Shown: positions 1-8,088 of the stretch, in pieces | How the letters are laid out: the number at the start of each line of letters is the position of its first letter | Position numbering within the stretch: position 1 is the stretch's first letter | Source of the DNA: Blautia obeum ATCC 29174 | GTDB taxonomy: Bacteria; Bacillota; Clostridia; Lachnospirales; Lachnospiraceae | Reading direction: 5' to 3' | Assembly: GCF_025147765.1 (NCBI RefSeq) | Contig: NZ_CP102265.1 | Coordinates: 1,296,001 to 1,360,000, forward strand | DNA: 64,000 nt | Notes under the pieces: generated by a model | Database searches by the model: none | What the model saw: the letters and a program-made list of their open reading frames with translations, nothing else | What the model was told of the DNA's origin: nothing | Program-made: the position numbers and the translations under genes

Positions 1-219
1 AAAAATGACCTGATATCATGCATTGCCAGTGATGCACATCATTCTTATATCCGTACGCCACATATGAGCGAGACAAAAACAGCCCTTGTTCATATAGGTG
101 GCTATGAATATGCATGGCACCTGACAGAAGAAAATCCGGAACGGATCATAAAAAACATACAGATTCCTCTGCACGGCCGGAGACCGGATAGGAGGAGAAA
201 ATATTTCAGACCTGTCTGA
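1..219 (+). CDS. CpsB/YwqE-type tyrosine-protein phosphatase, C-terminal end (partial)
   Basis: Frame 1 is open from the window edge to TGA at 217-219, giving about 72 residues. The motif IASDAHH followed by R is the metal-binding end of the PHP fold in CpsB/CapC/YwqE phosphatases, and NPERIIKNIQIP is the usual C-terminal helix. These manganese-dependent enzymes remove phosphate from the tyrosine tail of BY-kinases that control capsule or EPS assembly. The two BY-kinases just downstream fit that role. The N-terminal part, with the other metal ligands, lies outside the window. The end is basic (RRPDRRRK), which is not informative. Confidence 0.85.
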   Translation, partial: KNDLISCIASDAHHSYIRTPHMSETKTALVHIGGYEYAWHLTEENPERIIKNIQIPLHGRRPDRRRKYFRPV

Positions 220-245
220 CAGGTAAAGATCAAGAGGAGAGTTTC

Positions 246-1142
246 ATGAAAAAGTTAAGAATACTTGGCATTGTGGTATTTGTGATCGCAGCTGTGTCAT
301 TTGGATATTTCAAATACGAGCAGATCAATTCCAAGGACAATCAGGCACCGGTGATCACAATGGATGCTGATTCAGTAGAGGTGTCCTGCCAGGCAGGAGA
401 TGAAGAATTTCTGAAGGGAATTACGGCAAAAGATTCCAAAGATGGAGATGTAACCAGCAGCCTGATCGTGGAATCCATAAGTAATTTTATGGAAAATCAT
501 ACAAGAAATATGACCGTGGTGGCATTCGATTCCGATAATCATGCAACAAAAGCGACAAGGAAAATAGCGTATACCGATTATACAGCACCGACTTTTTCCC
601 TGACGGAACCATTACGTTTTGCTATGAATACACAGGACATTATGGGAACACTTACCTGCGTGGATGTACTGGACGGAGACGTAACCGGAAAGATAAAGAT
701 GTCCAGTGAATATTATGTGCAGGCAGATACACCGGGGGAATATCCAATGGTCTATCAGGTGGCAAACAGTGCAGGAGACGTGCAGAAGCTCCCGGTAACA
801 GTGGAAATTTATGATCCATCCAAGGAAGCACAGAAACCGCTGATTGAGTTGTCACAGTATCTTGTGTATACACCGACGGGGACTGCAATTGATCCATGGT
901 CATACGTGGAGCAGATTACAATGGGTGGCATTAAATTTCAAAGAGGTGAGGACGGGGTGCTTCGTGATCCGAATCCTGCAGAAAAACAGGAACGTACTGC
1001 TATTACTGCAGATGAGGTGCAGATCACGAATCAGGCAGATTTTAATACTCCTGGCACATATGAAATCCTGTATCAGATTACGGACGACAGTGGGAAAGAA
1101 AGTGTAACCGGTCAGGTACGTCTGATCGTTGTGGTGAGATAG
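246..1142 (+). CDS. Membrane-anchored protein with bacterial Ig-like domains, EPS locus
   Basis: 298 residues. ATG follows AAGAGGAGA. Residues 5-23 form one hydrophobic segment (an N-terminal anchor or uncleaved signal) and the rest is extracellular. Two or three beta-rich repeats have the pattern of DUF5011-type Ig-like domains: APVITMDADSVEV, then KDGDVTSSL, then TVVAFDSDNHATKA; a second at APTFSLTEPL with DVLDGDVTGKI; and a C-terminal one ending in YQITDDSGKES. It lies between the phosphatase and the first BY-kinase and ends 16 bp before that gene, so it is probably co-transcribed. Its function is not known; a structural or assembly role for the EPS machinery at the cell surface is inferred from position only. 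Confidence 0.75.
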   Translation: MKKLRILGIVVFVIAAVSFGYFKYEQINSKDNQAPVITMDADSVEVSCQAGDEEFLKGITAKDSKDGDVTSSLIVESISNFMENHTRNMTVVAFDSDNHATKATRKIAYTDYTAPTFSLTEPLRFAMNTQDIMGTLTCVDVLDGDVTGKIKMSSEYYVQADTPGEYPMVYQVANSAGDVQKLPVTVEIYDPSKEAQKPLIELSQYLVYTPTGTAIDPWSYVEQITMGGIKFQRGEDGVLRDPNPAEKQERTAITADEVQITNQADFNTPGTYEILYQITDDSGKESVTGQVRLIVVVR

Positions 1143-1158
1143 TGGGAAAGAGGAATTT

Positions 1159-2562
1159 ATGGAAGAGAGAATAGACAACGAAACCGTTCAGCAGATAGAC
1201 CTGATCAGCATGCTGAAAGACATTGGAAGAGAGTGGCTGACCATTCTTTTGCTGGCAATAGCTGCTGCATTGTTTGCAGATATCTGGATTTGTGCGACTT
1301 ATCAGCCGGAATACCGAACTTCGACAACATTTGTTGTTACGGCAAAAGGTATGAATAACAATATATATCAGAATCTGAATTCGACAAAAGAGCTGGCAGG
1401 ACAGTTTACTGAAATTCTGGGCAGTAATGTATTGAAGAAAAAAGTAGCGCAGGATCTGGGAGTGAACAGCCTGGAGGTGGAGACGTCGGTAGACCTTGTT
1501 CCGGAGACAAATCTGATCACACTTTCCGTTAAGGCTGGTACTGCAGCTGAGTCTTATCGAATACTGCAGTCCGTTATGGAAAACTATAATACGGTTTCCG
1601 ATTATGCGATTAAAAATGTCATCATTGAGACGATTCAGCAACCATCTGTAGCCATGGCTCCGATCAATCCGTTGGATGAAAAAAGAACAGTCATGAAGGT
1701 ATTTGCTGTGGCAGCCGGATGCCTGATAGCTTTATTGGCCGGAATTTCCTACATACGAGATACCATTAAAAATCCGGGAGAAGTATCCACAAAACTGGAT
1801 ACCCGTTTGCTTGGAACGATTGCCTATGAGAAAAAATCAAAGGCTCTTTCCATGAAAAGAAAGAAGGATTATCTTTCTATGCTGATCCAGAATCCACTTC
1901 GAAGTTTTGCTTATGTGGAGTCCAGCAAAATGGCTGCATCCAGAGTGAGAAGCTATATGGATAAAGAGGATGCAAAAGTACTTCTTGTTACCAGTGTGAT
2001 GGAAAATGAAGGAAAATCCACAGTAGCAGCAAATCTGGCACTGTCACTTGCGCAGGAAGGAAGCAGAGTTATGCTGATAGACTGTGATTTCCGAAAACCG
2101 GCACAGTACAAAATTTTTAATGTCCGTGATAATGAAGAGACGGATCTAGGAGATGTACTGATCAACCATGCAAGTACGGAGAAGATTATCCGGAACTGGA
2201 ATAATTCCGGTCTGTATATGATTTTAAATAAAACTTCTTCAAATGCAATCGAAACTCTGCTGAAAAGCATGACGCTCAAACAGATCATCGCTTTTTGCCG
2301 TGAAAAAATGGACTATGTAGTTATCGACACTTCTCCGCTTGCCCTTGTGGCAGATACAGAGGAGCTGGCACAGATGACAGATGCTTCTGTGCTGGTAGTA
2401 AGACAGGACACGGTATTGACGAAGGACATTAATGATGCAATCGATATACTGAACAATACCAGAGGAAAAGTACTTGGCTGCATCCTGAATGGTGTGACGT
2501 CACAAAATATGGCAGGAAGCGGACATTACGGATGTGGAGGACATTATGGGAAGCGAGCGTAA
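1159..2562 (+). CDS. Wzz chain-length domain fused to BY-type tyrosine kinase (first copy)
   Basis: 467 residues. The N-terminal half is a Wzz-type polysaccharide co-polymerase: a membrane helix near residues 29-52, an extracellular part, and a second helix near 178-196 preceded by PINPLDEKR. The C-terminal half is a bacterial tyrosine kinase: Walker A MENEGKST near 278-285, Walker A' VMLIDCDFRKP, and Walker B VVIDTSP. The C-terminus GHYGCGGHYGKRA is a short tyrosine/glycine tail, the usual autophosphorylation site. Having both domains in one chain is the proteobacterial-like Wzc layout, whereas many Firmicutes split them into CpsC and CpsD. It regulates EPS polymerisation and export together with the phosphatase upstream. 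The gene overlaps the second copy. Confidence 0.9.
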   Translation: MEERIDNETVQQIDLISMLKDIGREWLTILLLAIAAALFADIWICATYQPEYRTSTTFVVTAKGMNNNIYQNLNSTKELAGQFTEILGSNVLKKKVAQDLGVNSLEVETSVDLVPETNLITLSVKAGTAAESYRILQSVMENYNTVSDYAIKNVIIETIQQPSVAMAPINPLDEKRTVMKVFAVAAGCLIALLAGISYIRDTIKNPGEVSTKLDTRLLGTIAYEKKSKALSMKRKKDYLSMLIQNPLRSFAYVESSKMAASRVRSYMDKEDAKVLLVTSVMENEGKSTVAANLALSLAQEGSRVMLIDCDFRKPAQYKIFNVRDNEETDLGDVLINHASTEKIIRNWNNSGLYMILNKTSSNAIETLLKSMTLKQIIAFCREKMDYVVIDTSPLALVADTEELAQMTDASVLVVRQDTVLTKDINDAIDILNNTRGKVLGCILNGVTSQNMAGSGHYGCGGHYGKRA

Positions 2563-3991
2563 TACAGAGATGGATTCCGGAATTCTGTATTTTACTACGA
2601 TTCTGGATGATATGTGGCGAGGATTTAAGAAGTTTTTCCTCCTGTGTTTTCTGCTTATGGCAGTCTGTGGAGCCGTTATGTATATGAGAGAAAAGACAAA
2701 TTATACTCCGGTATATCAGGCATATTCTTCTTTTGTTGTGGAGACTAAGACGGCATACGGATACAATCAGAGCTATTCGGATGAAACAACAGCAGGACAG
2801 CTCAGTAAAACATTTCCATATATCCTGACCAGTGGTGCACTTTCGGATATTGTGGCAGAAAGTCTCGGGGTTGATTCGATACCAGCAAGTATTTCAGCAG
2901 AAGCAATTCAGGATACATCAATTTTTACGATCAATGTAACTGCTTCTGATCCCCAGATTGCTTACGATGTGCTGCAGGCAGTTATCCAATACTATCCGCA
3001 GGTTGCAGAATATATTATAGGAGATACACAGCTGACGCTGATGGATGAAAGTGGCATTCCGGAAAAACCACAGAATCCGCAGAATTTTACAGGAGCAGTT
3101 GCAAAAGGTGTGGCTGCGGGGGCGGTAGTTAGTATTTTCCTTTTATTTGTATATGCATCAACAAGAAAAACAGTACGAAGGGAAGAGGACCTGAAAAACT
3201 ATCTGAGTATTGCATATCTTGGAAGCGTGCCAAAATCACATGGAAAAAGACGCAAAAGTAAAAAAACAGTACTTCTTGACGGGAAAGGAAATACAACAGT
3301 CCTTCGGGAAAGCTTCCGAACGATTCGCACGCGAGTGACAAAAAATGCAGAAGAGAATGGAATAAAAAGTCTGATCGTGACCAGTGCCATATCCGATGAA
3401 GGAAAAACAACAGTGGCAGTAAACCTTGCAATTTCTCTTGCCAAAAAAGGAAAGAAAGTTGCTTTGCTTGATGGAGATCTCAGACATCCATCTGTTGCAT
3501 TGTCTATGGGAATTCGGACAAAAAAGTATGGGATTGCAGATGTTTTGAATAAAAAAGCAGATCTCAAATCGATTATGCTCCGCTACGGCGAGTATGAGCT
3601 GGACATTCTGCCGGGAAAAGAGATGGTAAAAAATCCAACCGAACTGATTGGAAACGGATATCTGGAACGGCTGTTAAAGGTACTTCGTAAAAATTATGAT
3701 TATGTGATCGTAGATACGCCGCCATGTGGCATGCTTTCGGACGCATCAGCAATCGCCCGTATGACAGATGGAGCAGTCATGGTAGTACGTCAGGACTCTG
3801 CACGCATAGACAGAATTCTGAACGGAGTAGAAAATATTGCAGATACAGGTGTAAATCTGATCGGGTATGTACTGAATGGAACAGAGATGGGAATTACCGG
3901 TTATGGATACGGTTACGGATATGGCTACGGGTATGGCTACGGATATGGCTATGGCTATGGCCATTACGGCTACTATGGGAAAAAAGGATGA
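2546..3991 (+). CDS. Wzz chain-length domain fused to BY-type tyrosine kinase (second copy, Tyr/Gly-rich tail)
   Basis: 481 residues from ATG 2546. I prefer this start to the in-frame GTG at 2534 because GGAGG at 2536-2540 is spaced correctly for it. It has the same layout as the previous gene: an N-terminal helix, an extracellular Wzz segment, PEKPQNPQN before a second helix, then a kinase with Walker A SDEGKTT, Walker A' VALLDGDLRHP and Walker B VIVDTPP. The tail has ten Gly-Tyr pairs followed by GHYGYYGKKG, about 13 tyrosines. The two kinases are diverged paralogues, so they may form a hetero-oligomer or act on different polymers (inference). The stop overlaps the next start as ATGA. Confidence 0.9.
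   Translation: MGSERNTEMDSGILYFTTILDDMWRGFKKFFLLCFLLMAVCGAVMYMREKTNYTPVYQAYSSFVVETKTAYGYNQSYSDETTAGQLSKTFPYILTSGALSDIVAESLGVDSIPASISAEAIQDTSIFTINVTASDPQIAYDVLQAVIQYYPQVAEYIIGDTQLTLMDESGIPEKPQNPQNFTGAVAKGVAAGAVVSIFLLFVYASTRKTVRREEDLKNYLSIAYLGSVPKSHGKRRKSKKTVLLDGKGNTTVLRESFRTIRTRVTKNAEENGIKSLIVTSAISDEGKTTVAVNLAISLAKKGKKVALLDGDLRHPSVALSMGIRTKKYGIADVLNKKADLKSIMLRYGEYELDILPGKEMVKNPTELIGNGYLERLLKVLRKNYDYVIVDTPPCGMLSDASAIARMTDGAVMVVRQDSARIDRILNGVENIADTGVNLIGYVLNGTEMGITGYGYGYGYGYGYGYGYGYGYGHYGYYGKKG
3899..3961 (+). repeat. Hexanucleotide-type tandem repeat coding for (Gly-Tyr)10
   Basis: Ten consecutive GGN-TAY units code for the alternating glycine-tyrosine tail of the second BY-kinase. The third codon positions vary (GGT, GGA, GGC, GGG; TAT, TAC), so the repeat is strict in protein but imperfect in DNA. 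Copy number could still change by slippage or recombination, altering the number of phosphorylatable tyrosines. Confidence 0.85.
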
Positions 3992-5886
3992 AGAGAAAGA
4001 AAATAAATTATCAGTTGTTATTAAGAAGAGTCTGTCTGATCGTTCTGGATATCGTATTAATCATTATTTCGTCTCTGATGGCATTACTTACAAGATTTGA
4101 ATTTGATATCGAACAGATACCAGAAGAATTTCTTGATGTGCTTGTGAGTTATGGTATTTTGATGATCTTTGTGACGCTGAGTGTTTTTGCAGTGTTTCGA
4201 ATCTACAGCAGTCTGTGGGAATATGCCGGGTTAGAAGAGACTTTTAAGATCATTGGTGCAGTTGTTGTTTCTTCTCTATGTGATATGGCAATAGTCGTTG
4301 GATTTGGAAAACATCTTCCGCGAAGCTATTATGTGATCCGCACGTTTTATTTGATCGCGCTGGTAGGTGGAAGCAGATTCTTTTACAGACTGCTCCGACT
4401 TCGGTACCGAAAGAGACAGCATTATTCAATAAAAAAGAAAAAGAAAATCATGCTGATCGGGGCGGGAGAAGCCGGAAGAACATTGATCCAGGAGATTCAG
4501 AACAGTCGATATCTGGATCAGAAAATCTGCTGTGTGATTGATGATAACCGCCGTAAGATCGGACGTTATATACTGGGAATCCGTGTGGTGGGTGACAGGA
4601 ATGCGATAAAAAGAAGTGTGGAACACTATGGTATTGAACAGATCATTATTGCGATACCGTCAGCGGGAAGCCGAAAAATTCGTCCGATCCTGGAAATCTG
4701 CAAAGATACGGGCTGTGAACTGAAAATCCTTCCAGGAGTGTATCAGCTGGTGAATGGAGAAGTCAATGTCAGTAAACTTCGTCCGGTAAATATTGAAGAT
4801 CTTCTTGGACGAGAAGAAATAAATGTCAACATAGATGAGATCATGGATTATGTATGTAGCAAAACAATCCTAGTGACTGGTGGCGGCGGCTCGATTGGCA
4901 GCGAACTTTGTCGACAGATTGCTGCGCACAAACCAGAGCGTCTGATCATATTTGATATATATGAAAACAATGCATATGACATTCAGCAGGAACTGAAAAT
5001 GAAATATCCAAATCTGAAACTGACTGTGCTGATTGGATCGATTCGTGATGAAGAGCGAGTAGATACGGTTCTTGGAAAGTATCGACCGGATATCATTTAT
5101 CACGCTGCTGCACACAAACATGTGCCACTGATGGAGGCAAGTCCGAATGAAGCAATCAAAAATAATGTTCTTGGGACTTATAATCTGGTCTTGGCGGCAG
5201 ATCGTTGGAAAGTAAAAAAATTTGTACAGATATCTACCGATAAAGCAGTCAATCCGACCAACATCATGGGAGCATCCAAGAGAGTCTGCGAGATGATCAT
5301 TCAGAGCTTCAACAGACACTCGAAGACAGATTTTGTGGCTGTCCGGTTTGGAAATGTGCTTGGAAGCAATGGAAGTGTCATTCCACTTTTTAAGAAACAG
5401 ATTGCAGCAGGTGGTCCGGTAACTGTCACCGATCCGGAAATCATCCGATATTTTATGACGATATCCGAAGCAGTTTCACTCGTCCTTCAGGCAGGCGTCT
5501 ATGCCAGAGGCGGAGAGATCTTTGTGCTGGATATGGGAGAACCGGTGAAGATCCTGGATCTTGCAAAAAACATGATCCGACTTTCAGGGTATATCCCGGA
5601 AAAGGATATTGCGATCGAATTTACCGGCCTTCGCCCAGGCGAAAAGCTTTATGAAGAACTTCTCATGGATGAAGAAGGAATGACAGAGACCCCAAATAAG
5701 CTGATTCACATCGGACATCCGATCGATGTTGATGAGGACAGACTTTATTATGCACTCCGGGTTATGAAAGAGGCTGCAGCAAATGAGACGGACGACATGC
5801 GCCTGCTGATGCAGAGTATTGTATCTACTTATCACATAAAGACAGAGGAAAATCAGCAATGCGAAAACCTTCAGAAAGCTATTTAA
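3988..5886 (+). CDS. FlaA1/CapD-like membrane nucleoside-diphosphate-sugar 4,6-dehydratase
   Basis: 632 residues from the ATG that overlaps the previous stop (ATGA). The open frame extends further upstream, but that part is the shifted kinase tail. The N-terminal ~130 residues form about four membrane helices. A first Rossmann domain begins at KIMLIGAGEAGRT. The catalytic SDR domain begins at ILVTGGGGSIGSE and has STDKAVNPTNIMGASKR, the variant active site (Met in place of the SDR Tyr) typical of UDP-GlcNAc 4,6-dehydratases such as PglF and FlaA1. It would make the UDP-4-keto-6-deoxy sugar for a bacillosamine- or QuiNAc-type first sugar. The phosphoglycosyl transferase directly downstream is the expected consumer. 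Confidence 0.9.
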   Translation: MKRKKINYQLLLRRVCLIVLDIVLIIISSLMALLTRFEFDIEQIPEEFLDVLVSYGILMIFVTLSVFAVFRIYSSLWEYAGLEETFKIIGAVVVSSLCDMAIVVGFGKHLPRSYYVIRTFYLIALVGGSRFFYRLLRLRYRKRQHYSIKKKKKIMLIGAGEAGRTLIQEIQNSRYLDQKICCVIDDNRRKIGRYILGIRVVGDRNAIKRSVEHYGIEQIIIAIPSAGSRKIRPILEICKDTGCELKILPGVYQLVNGEVNVSKLRPVNIEDLLGREEINVNIDEIMDYVCSKTILVTGGGGSIGSELCRQIAAHKPERLIIFDIYENNAYDIQQELKMKYPNLKLTVLIGSIRDEERVDTVLGKYRPDIIYHAAAHKHVPLMEASPNEAIKNNVLGTYNLVLAADRWKVKKFVQISTDKAVNPTNIMGASKRVCEMIIQSFNRHSKTDFVAVRFGNVLGSNGSVIPLFKKQIAAGGPVTVTDPEIIRYFMTISEAVSLVLQAGVYARGGEIFVLDMGEPVKILDLAKNMIRLSGYIPEKDIAIEFTGLRPGEKLYEELLMDEEGMTETPNKLIHIGHPIDVDEDRLYYALRVMKEAAANETDDMRLLMQSIVSTYHIKTEENQQCENLQKAI

Positions 5887-7262
5887 AACTGAAAAAAGCG
5901 ACCGATAAGATTCTGTCAGGTGCAGGGCTGGTGATACTTTCACCGGTATTTGCCGGTATTGCGATTGCGATCAAGCTGGAAGATGGAATTACTGCACCGG
6001 TATTTTTTAAGCAAAAGCGGGTAGGAATCCACAAGAGTCATTTTATGCTTTACAAATTTCGAAGTATGCAGACCGATACTCCACATGATACGCCGCCCCA
6101 TTTGCTGACAGATCCGGAACAGTATCTGACCGGAACAGGCAGGTGGCTTCGAAAAACCAGTCTGGATGAATTACCACAGCTACTGAATATTTTTCAGGGA
6201 GATATGGCATTAGTTGGACCAAGACCTGCACTCTGGAATCAATATGATCTTCTGGAAGAACGCGATAAATATGGAGCAAATGATGTATGTCCGGGATTGA
6301 CAGGATGGGCTCAGATTCATGGAAGAGATGAGTTGGAAATAAGTGAAAAAGCAAGACTCGATGGCTATTATGTGAGACATCTGAATATGTTTATGGATAT
6401 GCGATGCATTCTCGGAACAATCAGATCTGTGTTGAAAAGTGAAGGCGTCGTAGAAGGCGGCACCGGAGCAAGGCACATGCAGAACTGTAATAAAAAGAAA
6501 CTGTTGATTGTGACGAATCATTCATACATGTTGTATCGTTTCCGAAAAGAACTGATTCAGAGACTGATGGAAGACTATGAAGTTGTGATCAGTACACCAT
6601 TTGTCGGACATGAAGAGGATCTGCAAGAGTTGGGAGCACACTGTATCGAAACAGAAGTTGATCGAAGAAGTGTAAATCCAGTTACGGATTTGAAACTGCT
6701 TCGTACATATAAAAAAATATTGAAAAGAGAAAATCCGGATCTGGTAATTACCTATTCAATCAAACCCAATATTTATGCAGGGTATTTGTGCGGAAAGATG
6801 AAGATTCCTTTTTTGGCAAATGTACAGGGACTTGGAACTGCTTTCCAGAAACCGGTGCTTTCGGATATGGTTACGGTGATGTATCGGACTGCTTTACGAA
6901 AAGTAGAAAAAGTAATTTTTGAGAATCAGGCAAATGCACAGGAGTTCAAAAAACGTCGAATTTTGTCTGAGGAAAAAGAAGTCGTCCTTCATGGTGCCGG
7001 AATCAATCTGAAAGAATACAGATATCGTTTTTACCCGAATAATGAAAAAATTCATTTTCTGTATCTGGGAAGGATCATGAAAGAAAAAGGAATGGATGAG
7101 TTGTTCGGAGCAATAGAAAGGCTACGAAAAGATGGCTGCGAGTTTGTGCTTGATCTGGTTGGATTCTTTGAAGAGGAATACAGGAAAAAAGTAGAACATC
7201 TTCAAAAAGAGGGAATTAAAAGTCGCAGGCTCTGCAATGATGTTCCTGTTTGCGTTTGTTGA
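5859..7262 (+). CDS. Phosphoglycosyl transferase fused to a GT4 glycosyltransferase, C-terminally truncated
   Basis: 467 residues. Residues 1-200 are a PglC-like monotopic sugar-phosphate transferase: a re-entrant hydrophobic segment at 18-40, FFKQKRVG, YKFRSM, the Asp-Glu dyad in SLDELPQLLN, VGPRPAL and PGLTGWAQI. It would move the first sugar phosphate onto undecaprenyl phosphate. From about residue 208 a second domain starts (KKLLIVTNHSYML) and matches the N-terminal half of GT4 glycosyltransferases (ITYSIKPNIYAGY, YLGRIMKEKGMDEL). The GT4 sequence stops at about residue 452 and is followed by ten unrelated residues. The second half of GT4, with the nucleotide-sugar site, is missing, so the GT4 part is probably inactive. 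It overlaps the upstream gene by 28 bp. Confidence 0.8.
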   Translation: MRKPSESYLKLKKATDKILSGAGLVILSPVFAGIAIAIKLEDGITAPVFFKQKRVGIHKSHFMLYKFRSMQTDTPHDTPPHLLTDPEQYLTGTGRWLRKTSLDELPQLLNIFQGDMALVGPRPALWNQYDLLEERDKYGANDVCPGLTGWAQIHGRDELEISEKARLDGYYVRHLNMFMDMRCILGTIRSVLKSEGVVEGGTGARHMQNCNKKKLLIVTNHSYMLYRFRKELIQRLMEDYEVVISTPFVGHEEDLQELGAHCIETEVDRRSVNPVTDLKLLRTYKKILKRENPDLVITYSIKPNIYAGYLCGKMKIPFLANVQGLGTAFQKPVLSDMVTVMYRTALRKVEKVIFENQANAQEFKKRRILSEEKEVVLHGAGINLKEYRYRFYPNNEKIHFLYLGRIMKEKGMDELFGAIERLRKDGCEFVLDLVGFFEEEYRKKVEHLQKEGIKSRRLCNDVPVCVC

Positions 7263-7317
7263 TGTTGTGCTTGCTTTCTGGGCACTTCGACTGAAACATC
7301 GCAGAGGCGAAAAATAA
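7216..7317 (+). pseudogene. C-terminal remnant of a membrane protein at a deletion junction
   Basis: In a different frame from the GT4 fragment, about 30 codons run to TAA at 7315-7317. They encode VAGSAMMFLFAFVDVV, a hydrophobic helix, then FWALRLKHRRGEK, a positively charged tail. This looks like the last membrane helix of an integral membrane protein whose front part is gone. The remnant begins where GT4 similarity ends (about 7215-7222). The parent family cannot be named from so short a piece; a polymerase, flippase or acyltransferase of the EPS locus is a guess. Confidence 0.55.
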
Positions 7318-7343
7318 ATCATGATCATCCCTGAAATATAGTT

Positions 7344-7397
7344 GAAAATGTTGCTGGATTTCTCTGGAGAGGAGCAGATCCGGCAGCATTTTTCTAT
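7344..7397 (+). terminator. Intrinsic terminator closing the EPS operon
   Basis: AAAATGTTGCTGGAT pairs with ATCCGGCAGCATTTTT across a purine-rich loop, with one wobble and one bulge. The 3' arm ends in a T-run. Confidence 0.75.
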
Positions 7398-7409
7398 TTG
7401 AATGCTGAC

Positions 7410-7438
7410 TTTACAGAAAAACATCGGCTAATTATAAT
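7410..7438 (+). promoter_or_regulatory. Sigma-A-type promoter for the GNAT gene
   Basis: TTTACA, 17 bp, TATAAT. It lies between the EPS terminator and the acetyltransferase, whose ATG is 34 bp further on. Confidence 0.7.
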
Positions 7439-7472
7439 AAAAATGTAAAAAGGAAGATTCAGGAGGAACTAC

Positions 7473-7985
7473 ATGTCATATATGATCAGAAAAGCGGAAA
7501 AGGAGGACCTGCCGCGAATTTATGAGATTTATGAAACAGCGAGACAATTTATGCGGGAGAACGGAAATCATGCACAGTGGGGAGCAGGGGACAGACCGGA
7601 AGAACTGCTGGAAGATGATATTTCTCAGGGAAATCTGTATGTACTGGAAGATGCGGTCGCAGATGAAGCAATAATCCATGCAGTATTTGCTTTTATAGAA
7701 GGAGAGGATCCTGTTTATCTGAAAATTGAACAGGGCAGCTGGATGGTGGATACAGAGTATGCTGCAGTACACCGTGTTGCGAGTGATGGAACGGTCCGTA
7801 ATGTGCTGGAAAAGATCATGGACTACTGTAAGGCACAGATACCGCATTTACGAATAGATACACATGAGGATAATAAAGTAATGCAGCATGTACTTGAAAA
7901 ATATGGCTTTGTACGGTGTGGAATCGTGTATGTGCCGGATGGAAGCCCGCGTATTGCATATGAGTTACTGGAAAAATCTGAATGA
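7473..7985 (+). CDS. GNAT family N-acetyltransferase
   Basis: 170 residues, ATG after AGGAGG with 6 bp spacing. The N-terminus MIRKAEKEDLPRIYEIYETA is the usual first strand and helix of GNAT enzymes. The acetyl-CoA loop appears near VASDGTVRNVLEKIM in place of the canonical RxxGxG/A, followed by LRIDTHEDNKVMQHVLEKYGF, a strong match to the C-terminal GNAT motif. The substrate is unknown. It is monocistronic between its own promoter and that of the next operon. Confidence 0.85.
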   Translation: MSYMIRKAEKEDLPRIYEIYETARQFMRENGNHAQWGAGDRPEELLEDDISQGNLYVLEDAVADEAIIHAVFAFIEGEDPVYLKIEQGSWMVDTEYAAVHRVASDGTVRNVLEKIMDYCKAQIPHLRIDTHEDNKVMQHVLEKYGFVRCGIVYVPDGSPRIAYELLEKSE

Positions 7986-8018
7986 GTTTTTAATGCAAAA
8001 TTCTTATAAATATACATT

Positions 8019-8046
8019 TTGCTATTACGTAAATTTGTGGTAGAAT
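8019..8046 (+). promoter_or_regulatory. Promoter of the isopropylmalate-dehydratase-like operon
   Basis: TTGCTA, 16 bp, TAGAAT. The leader to ATG 8089 is only about 35 nt, so no T-box or leucine attenuator fits between. Confidence 0.6.
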
Positions 8047-8088
8047 AGAGAGAAAATGAATAGTTATACATAGAAAGGAACTATTATT

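Noticed and set aside
3724..3987. Upstream extension of the FlaA1-like gene
   Set aside because: The open frame is the shifted reading of the BY-kinase end. The ATG at 3988 overlaps the kinase stop and gives a normal family length.
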